DNA of 64,000 nt from Shewanella sediminis HAW-EB3 (GTDB lineage: Bacteria > Pseudomonadota > Gammaproteobacteria > Enterobacterales > Shewanellaceae), in NCBI RefSeq assembly GCF_000018025.1, contig NC_009831.1, forward strand, positions 4,154,001 through 4,218,000, written 5' to 3'. The translations under genes and the position numbers were made by a program. Below, one piece after another: positions 1 to 8,736 of this stretch. The notes under the pieces were generated by a model that was given only the letters and a program-made list of their open reading frames with translations, was not told where the DNA came from and did not search any database. The stretch's first letter is position 1. Every line of letters starts with the position of its first letter.

Positions 1-36
1 AATTTCTGAAGTTTGACTTATTTCTGAGAGCTAGAG

Positions 37-1173
37 TTAGCTATTCAGGTCCTGAAAGAACTTCTTCACGCCATCGAAGAAACCTTCAGCCTTAGGGCTA
101 TGTTTCTTAGATGATGAACCGGTTAAGGTCTCATCGAATTCACGCAGTAGTTCTTTTTGACGCTCGTTTAGCTTAACAGGCGTCTCCATCACAACCTTAC
201 ACAGCAAGTCACCGACCGCATGGCTACGTACAGACTTAACGCCCTTACCTCGCATACGGAACATACGACCCGTTTGTGTCTCAGCAGGGATCTTAAGGTT
301 AACCTTACCATCTAAGGTAGGTACTTCAATTTCACCGCCAAGAGCAGCTTTACTGAACGAAATAGGCACTTCGCAATACAGATTATTACCATCACGTACG
401 AAAATAGTATGTTCGCGCACGCTTACCTGTACATACAGATCGCCTGGAGGTGCCCCGAACTCGCCCGCTTCACCTTCACCAGAGAGGCGGATACGATCGC
501 CGTTATCGACACCAGCTGGGATCTTAACAGATAAGGTTTTGCTCTTCTCAACGCGACCTTCACCATGACACTTGTTGCACGGATCTTTAATGATCTTACC
601 GCGACCATGACACGTCGGACAGGCCTGCTGAACAGCAAAGAAACCCTGACGCATCTGAACCTGGCCTTGGCCATGACAAGTTCCACAGGTAGTCGGCGAT
701 GTGCCTTTCTTAGCACCGCTACCATCACAGGAATCACACGCTGCCAGTGTAGGAATACGCAGCTCTTTAGTTAAACCTTTAACCGCCTCTTCGAGAGACA
801 GCTCAAGGTTATAACGCAAGTCGCTACCACGGGCAGCTTGACGTTGACCGCCACCACGGCGTCCACCACCGAAGATATCACCGAAGACATCGCCAAAGAC
901 ATCACCGAAATCGGCATTGCCACCAAAACCACCGCCACCGCGGTTAGGATCGACACCAGCATGACCAAACTGATCATAGGCCGCTTTTTTATCCGCGTCC
1001 GTCAGGATTTCGTAGGCTTCTTTCACCTCTTTAAAGTTGGCTTCCGCCTGCTTATCACCTGGGTTACGATCAGGGTGAAATTTCATGGCTAAACGTTTGT
1101 AAGCCTTTTTAATTTCACGTTCGCTGGCGTCACGGCTGACGCTTAATACTTCGTAATAATCTCGCTTTGACAT
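37..1173 (-). CDS. dnaJ: Chaperone protein DnaJ (Hsp40)
   Basis: Co-chaperone that delivers unfolded clients to DnaK and stimulates its ATPase in the cytoplasm. The 378-residue product has the full type I layout: an N-terminal J domain with the HPD motif at residues 33-35, a Gly/Phe-rich linker (about 70-110), and a zinc-finger region with four CxxCxGxG repeats ([32 protein letters not shown]), then the C-terminal client-binding domains. Length is normal for the family. It lies 127 bp downstream of dnaK on the same strand, the usual dnaK-dnaJ operon order, with a strong hairpin in the gap. Expression should follow the heat-shock promoter upstream of dnaK. Confidence 0.98.
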   Translation of the reverse strand: MSKRDYYEVLSVSRDASEREIKKAYKRLAMKFHPDRNPGDKQAEANFKEVKEAYEILTDADKKAAYDQFGHAGVDPNRGGGGFGGNADFGDVFGDVFGDIFGGGRRGGGQRQAARGSDLRYNLELSLEEAVKGLTKELRIPTLAACDSCDGSGAKKGTSPTTCGTCHGQGQVQMRQGFFAVQQACPTCHGRGKIIKDPCNKCHGEGRVEKSKTLSVKIPAGVDNGDRIRLSGEGEAGEFGAPPGDLYVQVSVREHTIFVRDGNNLYCEVPISFSKAALGGEIEVPTLDGKVNLKIPAETQTGRMFRMRGKGVKSVRSHAVGDLLCKVVMETPVKLNERQKELLREFDETLTGSSSKKHSPKAEGFFDGVKKFFQDLNS

Positions 1174-1243
1174 AATCTCACGCTTTCTGTGCTGAAGTTG
1201 TAGCTGAAATTCCAGCTAAAGTTGCAACTAAACTTGAAACAAC

Positions 1244-1271
1244 GGGCGTTAGAGTAAAACTCATAACGCCC
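1244..1271 (-). promoter_or_regulatory. Intercistronic hairpin between dnaK and dnaJ
   Basis: An 8-bp perfect inverted repeat (GGGCGTTA / TAACGCCC), with a further GAGT/ACTC pairing inside, sits in the dnaK-dnaJ gap. It has no following T-run on the minus strand, so it looks like an mRNA stability or partial attenuation element rather than a full terminator. This would let dnaK be expressed above dnaJ. The role is inferred. Confidence 0.6.
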
Positions 1272-1300
1272 GCATAAAATAATTTAGGGGTTAGCCTATA

Positions 1301-3223
1301 TTATTTCTTGTCATCTTTCACTTCTTCAAACTCAGCATCAACAACATCTTCATCAGGCTTAGCCGCTTGTGCTTCACCTTCTGGAGCCTGCTGTCCCTGC
1401 TCAGCTTGCGCCTTAGCTTGGGCAATTTCCATCAACTTCGAAGACGCTTCCATTAGCTCTTGAGTTGACTTCTCAATTGCTTCTTTGTCGTTACCCTTAA
1501 CTGCGGTATCGACTGCAGCCATTGCAGTTTCAATCTTCTCTTTCTCATCGCTTGGTAGTGCTTCACCGGCTTCTTCGATCTGCTTCTTAGTCGCATGAAC
1601 CATGCCATCTGCTTGGTTACGTGCAGTGACCAGCTCTTCGAACTTAGCGTCTTCGTCAGCGTGTGCTTCAGCATCACGAACCATAGCTTCTACTTCTTCT
1701 TCACTCAGACCAGAAGAGGCTTTAATGGTGATATTCTGTGCTTTACCTGTTTTCTTATCGGTTGCAGAAACATGCAAGATACCATCGGCATCGATATCGA
1801 AAGCCACTTCAATCTGTGGCATCCCACGAGGAGCTGCTTCGATACCTTCCAGGTTAAATTGACCCAGAGACTTGTTACCGCTTGATTGCTTACGCTCACC
1901 CTGAAGTACGTGAATAGTCACAGCACTCTGGTTATCGTCAGCAGTCGAGAATGTTTGTGAAGCTTTCGTCGGGATAGTGGTGTTCTTCTCGATAAGCTTA
2001 GTCATTACGCTACCCATAGTCTCAATACCAAGAGACAGAGGTGTAACGTCTAGTAGAAGTACGTCTTTTACATCACCAGAAAGTACACCGGCTTGAACTG
2101 CTGCACCAATGGCAACCGCTTCATCAGGGTTAACATCTTGACGTAGTTCTTTACCGAAGAACTCAGAAACCTCGGTACGTACTTTAGGCATACGTGTCTG
2201 ACCACCAACAAGAATCACTTCGTTGATATCAGAAACTGATAGGTCTGCATCTGCAAGAGCAACTTTTAGCGGCTCAAGCGTACGTGTAATAAGGTCTTCA
2301 ACTAATGACTCAAGTTTTGCTCGAGTGATCTTAACCACTAAGTGTTTAGGACCTGTTGCATCGGCGGTGATGTAAGGCAGGTTAACTTCAGTTTGTGATG
2401 CGCTTGAAAGCTCAATTTTTGCTTTCTCTGCAGCTTCTTTCAGACGCTGCATCGCTAGCGGATCGTTGCGTAGGTCAAGAGATTGCTCTTTCTTGAACTC
2501 GTCTGCCAGGTAGTTAATTAGACGGTTATCAAAATCTTCACCGCCTAAGTGAGTGTCACCGTTAGTCGCAAGCACTTCGAAAGTCTGCTCGCCGTCAACA
2601 CTGTCGATTTCGATGATTGAGATATCGAAAGTACCACCACCTAAGTCGTATACAGCAACGATGTTGTCACCTTGCTTCTTATCGATACCGTAAGCAAGTG
2701 CAGCCGCTGTTGGCTCGTTGATGATACGCTTAACTTCAAGACCAGCGATACGGCCAGCATCTTTAGTCGCTTGACGCTGTGAATCGTTGAAGTATGCAGG
2801 AACGGTAATTACCGCTTCTGTCACTTCTTCGCCTAAGAAATCTTCGGCAGTTTTCTTCATCTTCTTCAAAGTTTCAGCTGAAACTTGTGGCGGAGCCATC
2901 TTCTTACCATGAGCTTCAACCCATGCATCGCCATTGTCGGCACCGATGATCTTGAACGGCATGATGTCAACATCACGCTGAACTTCGTCATCTTTAAAAC
3001 GACGACCGATAAGACGCTTAATTGCGAAGAAAGTATTTGTTGGGTTTGTAACAGCCTGACGCTTTGCAGGTTGACCCACTAAGATCTCTTCACCAGTGTA
3101 GGCAATGATTGAAGGGGTAGTACGATCGCCTTCGGCATTCTCCAATACGCGTGGTGTGTCGCCATCTAATACGGCTACGCAAGAGTTGGTTGTGCCTAAA
3201 TCGATACCAATAATTTTACCCAT
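1301..3223 (-). CDS. dnaK: Chaperone protein DnaK (Hsp70)
   Basis: ATP-driven Hsp70 chaperone. The 640-residue product starts [15 protein letters not shown], the phosphate-binding loop of the actin-like ATPase domain. It contains the Hsp70 signatures [13 protein letters not shown] and [13 protein letters not shown], the interdomain [15 protein letters not shown] linker, a substrate-binding beta domain and a helical lid, and ends in an acidic tail with [10 protein letters not shown]. Length matches the family. First gene of the dnaK-dnaJ pair. grpE is not next to it. A sigma-32 type promoter lies about 60 bp upstream. Confidence 0.99.
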   Translation of the reverse strand: MGKIIGIDLGTTNSCVAVLDGDTPRVLENAEGDRTTPSIIAYTGEEILVGQPAKRQAVTNPTNTFFAIKRLIGRRFKDDEVQRDVDIMPFKIIGADNGDAWVEAHGKKMAPPQVSAETLKKMKKTAEDFLGEEVTEAVITVPAYFNDSQRQATKDAGRIAGLEVKRIINEPTAAALAYGIDKKQGDNIVAVYDLGGGTFDISIIEIDSVDGEQTFEVLATNGDTHLGGEDFDNRLINYLADEFKKEQSLDLRNDPLAMQRLKEAAEKAKIELSSASQTEVNLPYITADATGPKHLVVKITRAKLESLVEDLITRTLEPLKVALADADLSVSDINEVILVGGQTRMPKVRTEVSEFFGKELRQDVNPDEAVAIGAAVQAGVLSGDVKDVLLLDVTPLSLGIETMGSVMTKLIEKNTTIPTKASQTFSTADDNQSAVTIHVLQGERKQSSGNKSLGQFNLEGIEAAPRGMPQIEVAFDIDADGILHVSATDKKTGKAQNITIKASSGLSEEEVEAMVRDAEAHADEDAKFEELVTARNQADGMVHATKKQIEEAGEALPSDEKEKIETAMAAVDTAVKGNDKEAIEKSTQELMEASSKLMEIAQAKAQAEQGQQAPEGEAQAAKPDEDVVDAEFEEVKDDKK

Positions 3224-3280
3224 GTGGTGCTCCTGAAATCTTTTCTATATAAAAGCTAAATTTGTTATCTGATTGGAGAT

Positions 3281-3307
3281 ATGGGGACGGACCAAACCAT
3301 TTTCAAG
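3281..3307 (-). promoter_or_regulatory. Sigma-32 (heat-shock) promoter of dnaK
   Basis: On the minus strand CTTGAA (3302-3307) is followed after 15 bp by CCCCAT (3281-3286). This is an excellent match to the RpoH consensus and is placed 58-84 bp upstream of the dnaK start codon. Confidence 0.85.
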
Positions 3308-3569
3308 CCTTAATTTTAGCTTAAGCTTCGAGTCCAGCGTTTCCCGATATCTTTCCTTAACACCCTATATTGGGTCGTTGGTAACGAATACAAGGGGGAA
3401 TTGGTAAAAATAGTGACATAGATGAATTATTTGATCGCGAACTCACAATTGGCAAAGAGGATACCGTATAATGGATACAATCATGAGGGTGACGGTTTTC
3501 TTAGCTGAAAACTAGTCATAAAGTCGTCACCGAGTTGTCTCTATATGTTCGCTTTTGTAAGAGTAAAAA
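3308..3569. other. Intergenic region between dnaK and the EamA gene
   Basis: Divergent intergenic region. Apart from the dnaK promoter next to it, it holds an inverted repeat on the EamA side: GGTGACG (3488-3494) and CGTCACC (3525-3531) enclosing a second hairpin GTTTTC/GAAAAC. This could fold in the 5' leader of the EamA mRNA; function is unknown. Confidence 0.4.
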
Positions 3570-4493
3570 ATGAAACAATCCAATCAGGCCTACCTCTACG
3601 GCATCGGCGCTATCTGCCTTTGGTCTACTGTCGCCACCGCCTTTAAATTGGCGTTAGCACACTTAACTCCACTGCAGTTGGTGTTCGTCGCCGTCATAAC
3701 CTCAATATTTGCCTTAGGTATTATTCTTACGGTCCAGCGTAAACTCAGCCTGATAAAGAGTCAGTTTTCTCAACGCCCTCTGTTTTACCTGCAGACGGGA
3801 TTACTGAATCCATTCCTTTACTATCTGGTGCTGTTTAAAGCTTACGACCTGTTACCAGCTCAACAGGCACTCTCGCTCAATTACACCTGGGCCATCTTAC
3901 TGCCGCTGCTCTCGGTTCCCCTGTTAGCTCAGAAGCTGAGAAAAAGTGATATGACGGCAGCAATAGTCGCGTATTTTGGGGTATTTATCATCGCTACAAA
4001 TGGCAATCTGACAGGGTTTTCATTTGAGAGTGGCACCGGAGTCATGCTGGCTCTGACCAGCACATTACTCTGGTCGCTCTATTGGATCATCAATACTAAA
4101 GACAAGGGCGATCCTGTCGTTAGCCTGCTACTGAGCTTCCTGGTCGGCTTCCCGTTTATCTTAGGCACCCTGTTATTCACGCAAGAGCTGCCAAGTTGGA
4201 ACGCTCAGGCCTTCGCTGCCGGCATCTATGTGGGTCTGTTCGAGATGGGCGTCACCTTCGTGCTTTGGTTAGTGGCTCTGAAAAAGGCCGACCGCACCGC
4301 CAGCATCAGCACTATGGTGTTTATGTCTCCGGTCATGTCTATCGGCTTTATCGCCTGGATATTGCAGGAGGAGATAGCGAAATCTACCTATGTAGGACTG
4401 TTCCTGATCCTGATTGCACTTGCCCTACAGCAGTTATTACCTCATCTGAATAAGCTGCGTTCAAAAATTCACACCTCCGGCGAATCAATATAG
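3570..4493 (+). CDS. EamA/DMT-superfamily transporter
   Basis: Predicted inner-membrane metabolite exporter of 307 residues with about ten hydrophobic segments arranged as two EamA repeats (roughly 8-140 and 155-290). The first segment contains the typical GIGAICLWSTVATAFK start and the second repeat LLWSLYWIIN. Substrate cannot be read from the sequence; relatives export amino acids or nucleobases. It stands alone, divergent from dnaK, followed by its own terminator. Confidence 0.88.
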   Translation: MKQSNQAYLYGIGAICLWSTVATAFKLALAHLTPLQLVFVAVITSIFALGIILTVQRKLSLIKSQFSQRPLFYLQTGLLNPFLYYLVLFKAYDLLPAQQALSLNYTWAILLPLLSVPLLAQKLRKSDMTAAIVAYFGVFIIATNGNLTGFSFESGTGVMLALTSTLLWSLYWIINTKDKGDPVVSLLLSFLVGFPFILGTLLFTQELPSWNAQAFAAGIYVGLFEMGVTFVLWLVALKKADRTASISTMVFMSPVMSIGFIAWILQEEIAKSTYVGLFLILIALALQQLLPHLNKLRSKIHTSGESI

Positions 4494-4516
4494 ACAAGCT
4501 CTGAATCCAATAAGAA

Positions 4517-4538
4517 GCCCACATTGCGTGGGTTTTTT
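4517..4538 (+). terminator. Rho-independent terminator after the EamA gene
   Basis: CCCAC-ATTGC-GTGGG hairpin followed by six T residues, 24 bp after the stop codon. Confidence 0.85.
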
Positions 4539-4562
4539 ATTCTCATGATATAACTGCCGGTA

Positions 4563-5237
4563 TCAATAGTGTTCAACCTCTATCTGGCCGACTCCGACAT
4601 TCACGTTTAATTGGCCAAAGCCTGTGCCCTCTTCATTGTAATAAGCTTGCCTGACAAAGTTACGTTCGACCGCGACCCTCTCTCCCAGATCTCGTACCGA
4701 TACCTCTCCGACGCCTGATTCAAGAGAAGTCGCAGCGTAGATGATGTTATGTTTCACCTGAGCATGGCCTACACCTAAATCTATGTCGATATCGTTCTCC
4801 ATGTCAGATATCTCTATACTGCCGACACCAACATTGAGGTTCACTGCCGCCTGACGAGGAAGGTAAATTTTCCACTCCTGCTTAATATCATCCTGCTCGT
4901 TCAATTTGAGGGTGACCTTTTTAGTACTCTGGTCGACATCCAACTCGACTCCACCGATATCCGCGCTTCCCCAGAGCGTGAACCAGCTGGTCTCGGTCTG
5001 GCTCACAACCACTTCGACTCTGATCTCTTGTTCATCGGTTGCAAAAATCTCCGCCGAACCGACATCAATATCGAGTACCACTTCCTGACCACTATAGTTA
5101 TAGAGTTGGCTTAAGGTTCTGTCCGAGTCGGCTTGGGCCGAGGTGATAGCCAATGTTGAAAAAGCCGCTGAGATCACCAGAAAACTACTCAGGGTCGCTG
5201 TAAGACATTTTTTTATTAGCTTGTTCATTTGTGCCAT
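4563..5237 (-). CDS. Secreted beta-strand-repeat protein, DUF4097-like
   Basis: The 224-residue product has a lysine-containing N-terminus and a hydrophobic core (about residues 12-36) ending at an AQA-type cleavage site, so export to the periplasm is likely. The mature part is a series of short amphipathic beta-strands with recurring glycine turns: DIDVGSAEI, NVGVGSIEI, DLGVGHAQV, SGVGEVSV, NVGVGQIEV. Such repeats suggest a stacked beta-sheet (solenoid) fold like that of DUF4097 or 'adhesin-like' proteins. The family name is my assignment from the pattern only. It shares no obvious operon; the gap upstream is about 530 bp. Function unknown. Confidence 0.65.
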   Translation of the reverse strand: MAQMNKLIKKCLTATLSSFLVISAAFSTLAITSAQADSDRTLSQLYNYSGQEVVLDIDVGSAEIFATDEQEIRVEVVVSQTETSWFTLWGSADIGGVELDVDQSTKKVTLKLNEQDDIKQEWKIYLPRQAAVNLNVGVGSIEISDMENDIDIDLGVGHAQVKHNIIYAATSLESGVGEVSVRDLGERVAVERNFVRQAYYNEEGTGFGQLNVNVGVGQIEVEHY

Positions 5238-5411
5238 CCTGTCATTGGATTCCCTTGGAATATATACAGATACAGCAAAAGCTAAGCCAAGTTTGTTTTT
5301 TAATTGTATTTCAATCGATTAACTAAGTTGAGCGGGTTAGATTGATGGAACTTTTCAGACTTGATAGCGAGTTGCGCCAATGCTTAGCAAATTTCACCAA
5401 AAGGGCATTAA

Positions 5412-5594
5412 CTTGTCAGATAACAAGTTTCAAGTATCTCTAGCTTAATCATTTAACTTTATGGTTTTTTGTTCGATATAGGCTGGCATGGCTTCAAATG
5501 AATCTATAGCCTGCGGCTCGCTGAATGTGCAGATACTTCTTCGGCACGCTGCAAGTACATCCATGTAAGCTCGACGGTGGCATCCATGCCACCG
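5412..5594. repeat. Composite dispersed intergenic repeat
   Basis: Two parts of this stretch recur elsewhere in the window. The left part, beginning ACTTGTCAGATAACAAGT (itself an inverted repeat), recurs at 53461-53538 with about 80 percent identity. The right part at 5505-5551, with CTGCGGCTCG and AGATACTTCTTCGG, recurs on the opposite strand at 54898-54944. It ends with the palindrome CGGTGGCAT-CC-ATGCCACCG (5575-5594). No ORF of note is inside. It looks like a non-autonomous repeat family or its remains. Confidence 0.6.
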
Positions 5595-5690
5595 ACGTCC
5601 TCAGCCGCACCTACACTTGAGTGTTTATCTCTTCGATTTGGGTTTACAAGTCATCTAAAACTCGTTTCTAGCTTCTAGCTTCAAATATAA

Positions 5691-5720
5691 AAATGCCGCA
5701 CTCTGGTTAGTGCGGCATTT
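5691..5720 (-). terminator. Terminator after the S9 peptidase gene
   Basis: AAATGCCGCACT / AGTGCGGCATTT stem with a six-base loop. On the minus strand it is followed by a T-rich tract, about 48 bp past the stop codon. Confidence 0.85.
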
Positions 5721-5767
5721 ATCAAATATCAATCTAGCGAACTGTACTTAACGTGCTGTAGCTTAGG

Positions 5768-7840
5768 CTACTTCCCACCAGGCTCAGCATACTTGTTCAT
5801 CCAGTCTTCCACTTGGTTATACCAATAAATTGAATTATTTGGCTTCATGATCCAATGGTTTTCATCGGGGAAGTAGATCATGCGAGATTCTACACCGCGA
5901 GTTTGCAAGGTGCGGAATAACTCGAAGCCTTGACCAACAGGAACACGGTAATCCAGCTGCCCATGAACCACTAAGGTTGGAGTATTGAAATTTTTAGCAC
6001 CGTAATGGGGTGAGATAGCTTTATAAATTTCAGGCTTTTCCCAATAGCTGCCAAATCGAGTGCTGTGTACTGAGAAGTCCGCTGCCATCTGCGAGTACAT
6101 GTTATAAACCGCGGCATGGATAAACAGGGCGTTAAACGGATGCTCCTGACCTAAGATAATTGAGGTTAGGTACCCGCCATAACTTGCGCCACCAGCCACT
6201 AAGCGATCGTTATCGATCCACTCTTTTTGCGTAAACCACTCGGTGGCTTTAAAGACATCTTCCAATGACTTATTTTTCCAATCGGGGTTAATGCTGTCGG
6301 TATAATCTTGACCGAAACTATTTGAGCCGTGGAAATTAGGCCACGCAGTTACATATCCCCAAGAGGCAAATGTCTGTGCATTCCAGCGGTAATGGAAGCC
6401 ATCAGAAATAGCGCCATGTGGACCACCGTGGATCAGCATCATCAACGGGTACTTTTTGCTGCTATCGAACCCTGGCGGGTAATGCACCCACATCTGTACA
6501 TCTTCATCGTTATAACCTTTATAGGTTACCGACTCATAGGTTCCCATATCTACATCGGCAAGAATATCGTCATTGAAACTATCTAAACGTATAGTTTTAC
6601 CGTTATTGGGATTAATTTTTACTACGCGAGCTGGGTATAAAAAGCTATCGTTTGCCGCCACTAACGTGCCGTCTTGTGCAATAGAAGGCTTGCCGAAGTT
6701 GGTTTGTTTGGTGATAGGTTTGATTTTGCTACTTTTGGCATCGATATGATAAATGCGGCGGGTTGCAGCGTCATCTATAGCGGCGTAGAAGCCTTTACTA
6801 TCGGCGGTCCAACTAAAGCGAGTAACAGAGCGATCCCAGTCAGTTGTAATTTCACGTTCAGTGCGTTTCTTTACATCGAATAACACCAAGTTAGCAGTAT
6901 CGGCATAAAAACCATGAATAAGCTGACGGGTAAACGCTAACGTTTTACCATCAGGACTAAAGGTCGGGTTAGTGTCTGGAGCTTCATTCTTTTGGGTTAA
7001 GTTTTCCACTTTATCGCTGCCAATCTTTGCCATAAAGATATCAACTTTAGGATCGACCTGGTTTTCCCAACCATTGCTATTAAACGCAATCAGACGTTCA
7101 TCGGCTGAGATATCGTAGTTCGCAGCACTTTGAGATGAACGGGGTAACTGTTTATTCATCGGTTGTGTGATGGCTTCAACCTCACCACCCTTTGCAGGAA
7201 TACGGAAAACGTGCGCTTGGCGGTCCTCCTCAATCCAGTGATCAAAACTGGAATAGGGCAGCGCGTTCCATTGACGTGCAGAAACTTTATCGTCTTCATT
7301 GGCTCTTAACTGCTCCGCCATTTCGTCCCAGTTTTTACCGGGGAAAACACGGCTAATAAAGTAAACATGTTCACCGACCCATTTCACGCCTTTAACACCA
7401 CCCGGTACATTGGTGAGTCGCTGCGCTTCACCTGGGCTATCCATCGGCAACAGATACACTTGCCCGGCTTCGTCTTTATCACGCTTGCTCACAAAAGCTA
7501 ATGTCTTACTATCAGGCGAGAAAACCGGCTCACTGACCAGCAGACCTTCAGCAGTTATTGGCCGCTGGTTAGAACCATCTTTAGCAAACAGCCACAGTTG
7601 CGTCGCACCTTTGTCTTCAGGAACATCATATTGGGTTACAGGCGCAATAATATACTCACCCGATGACGAAACAATTGGACTACCGATACGCTTCAGTTGC
7701 CACAACAGATCGACAGATAGTGTTGTAGCTTGTTCAGGTTTAGCCTGCTCAGACTTAGCCTGCTCAGACTTAGCTTGCTCAGCAAACGCCGATGCAACAG
7801 GCAGCAAGATGCACAACAGTAGAATTCCGACTCTCTTCAC
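5768..7840 (-). CDS. S9 family peptidase (prolyl oligopeptidase-like), exported
   Basis: Serine peptidase of about 690 residues. An N-terminal signal peptide (VGILLLCILLPVASAFA) is followed by a short repeat EQAKS-EQAKS-EQAKP, a WD40-like beta-propeller (SPDSKTLAFVSKRDKD, SPDGKTLAFTRQ) and a C-terminal alpha/beta-hydrolase domain. The catalytic triad is visible as GGASYGG (Ser, about residue 553), GQLDYRVP (Asp) and DENHW (His). It probably trims short peptides in the periplasm. I chose the GTG at 7840 because AAGGAG lies 7-8 nt before it; an in-frame ATG at 7885 lacks a ribosome-binding site and would bury the signal peptide. Its promoter region contains the octamer array at 8035-8162. Confidence 0.92.
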   Translation of the reverse strand: MKRVGILLLCILLPVASAFAEQAKSEQAKSEQAKPEQATTLSVDLLWQLKRIGSPIVSSSGEYIIAPVTQYDVPEDKGATQLWLFAKDGSNQRPITAEGLLVSEPVFSPDSKTLAFVSKRDKDEAGQVYLLPMDSPGEAQRLTNVPGGVKGVKWVGEHVYFISRVFPGKNWDEMAEQLRANEDDKVSARQWNALPYSSFDHWIEEDRQAHVFRIPAKGGEVEAITQPMNKQLPRSSQSAANYDISADERLIAFNSNGWENQVDPKVDIFMAKIGSDKVENLTQKNEAPDTNPTFSPDGKTLAFTRQLIHGFYADTANLVLFDVKKRTEREITTDWDRSVTRFSWTADSKGFYAAIDDAATRRIYHIDAKSSKIKPITKQTNFGKPSIAQDGTLVAANDSFLYPARVVKINPNNGKTIRLDSFNDDILADVDMGTYESVTYKGYNDEDVQMWVHYPPGFDSSKKYPLMMLIHGGPHGAISDGFHYRWNAQTFASWGYVTAWPNFHGSNSFGQDYTDSINPDWKNKSLEDVFKATEWFTQKEWIDNDRLVAGGASYGGYLTSIILGQEHPFNALFIHAAVYNMYSQMAADFSVHSTRFGSYWEKPEIYKAISPHYGAKNFNTPTLVVHGQLDYRVPVGQGFELFRTLQTRGVESRMIYFPDENHWIMKPNNSIYWYNQVEDWMNKYAEPGGK

Positions 7841-8034
7841 GGTTCTTCTCCTTGATTGGATTATTATTTTTGTTATTGCCAACACAAGAAGGCAACGCGC
7901 GAGTGATGAATAGTAATCGAATAGTGATCAAATTAACATTTACCGGGCGGGACAACCATCACCCTCTTACATCAACACAAAGCCATTGTCATGCTTAACA
8001 ATTAAATAGAACTTAATTTGTGAAGGGTTGGAGC
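7841..8034. other. Upstream region of the S9 peptidase gene
   Basis: Non-coding DNA between the peptidase start and the octamer array. The peptidase ribosome-binding site AAGGAG is at its left end. I see no clear operator. Confidence 0.4.
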
Positions 8035-8162
8035 TCAACAGGTCAACAGGTCAACAGGTCAACAGGTCAACAGGTCAACAGGTCAACAGGTCAACAGGTC
8101 AACAGGTCAACAGGTCAACAGGTCAACAGGTCAACAGGTCAACAGGTCAACAGGTCAACAGG
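8035..8162. repeat. Octanucleotide microsatellite, 16 perfect copies of TCAACAGG
   Basis: Sixteen uninterrupted copies of the 8-bp unit TCAACAGG. Perfect arrays of this length are prone to slipped-strand mispairing. It lies in the divergent space between the S9 peptidase (start 7840) and the DUF3303-like gene (start 8351), about 195 bp from each, so length changes could alter promoter spacing of either gene. The reading frame that runs through the repeat (repeating STGQQVNR) has no ribosome-binding site and is not a gene. Confidence 0.95.
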
Positions 8163-8350
8163 AATAAGGGAAGTGAGAGATTGCAATGAAAGTTCGGGAT
8201 AACGACAGCAGAGGGGTTGAGGTGCTCTCCCCTGAACTCCTAAATCCTAACTCCAAACGCCCACCTCAGCGACTATACTTTTGAGTCTTAGCCTGTGCAG
8301 CTCTTACATTAAAGCTGGCTGGCCGCGAAATCATTAACGGAGGCGAGAAA

Positions 8351-8665
8351 ATGTTGTTTTTAATCTATTGGGAGTTGAATGAAGAAACCGATGCCTTAGC
8401 CAGACTGAAGGCGGCTGAAAAACTGACTGCGGCGGAGTTATTTCCACCACAAGACGTTGAGGTGCTAAGATTTGATACGACACCCGATCTGTGGGGAGTG
8501 ACTCTGGTAGAGGCCGGTGATGTCACAAGCGTTTCGAATGTCATCAACTCCTGGCGCATCGCATGTCCGGGAATATTTAAGTCGACTAAAATTTCTCCCG
8601 CTCGCCCGGTTCAGGAAGCAATGGAGTCGGCAGCGGAAATGATTAAAAAGTTAAAACAACCTTAG
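8351..8665 (+). CDS. Small DUF3303-like protein
   Basis: 104-residue soluble protein, no signal peptide. The start MLFLIYWELNEE and the later block FDTTPDLWGVTLVEAGD fit the ferredoxin-like stress-response dimeric-barrel proteins called DUF3303, in which a strand beginning MLFxxxW is followed by a GxxLVEADD-type segment. Family assignment is by eye. A good ribosome-binding site (GGAGG, 8 nt before the ATG) supports the start. Single gene; function unknown. Confidence 0.75.
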   Translation: MLFLIYWELNEETDALARLKAAEKLTAAELFPPQDVEVLRFDTTPDLWGVTLVEAGDVTSVSNVINSWRIACPGIFKSTKISPARPVQEAMESAAEMIKKLKQP

Positions 8666-8736
8666 AAAGCTATCACTCCCACCAACAAAGTAAAGTCGAA
8701 GAGAGTGAAATATCAGGTGTAGATGCTATGCCAGCT

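Noticed and set aside
1453..1899. Antisense and shifted-frame ORFs within dnaK
   Set aside because: They are shadows of a highly biased coding sequence and lack ribosome-binding sites.
8035..8162. CRISPR-like array
   Set aside because: The repeats are 8 bp with no spacers and no cas genes nearby.
8020..8202. Open reading frame of repeating STGQQVNR
   Set aside because: It is only the translation of the octamer array, has no ribosome-binding site, and would change frame with each repeat gained or lost.
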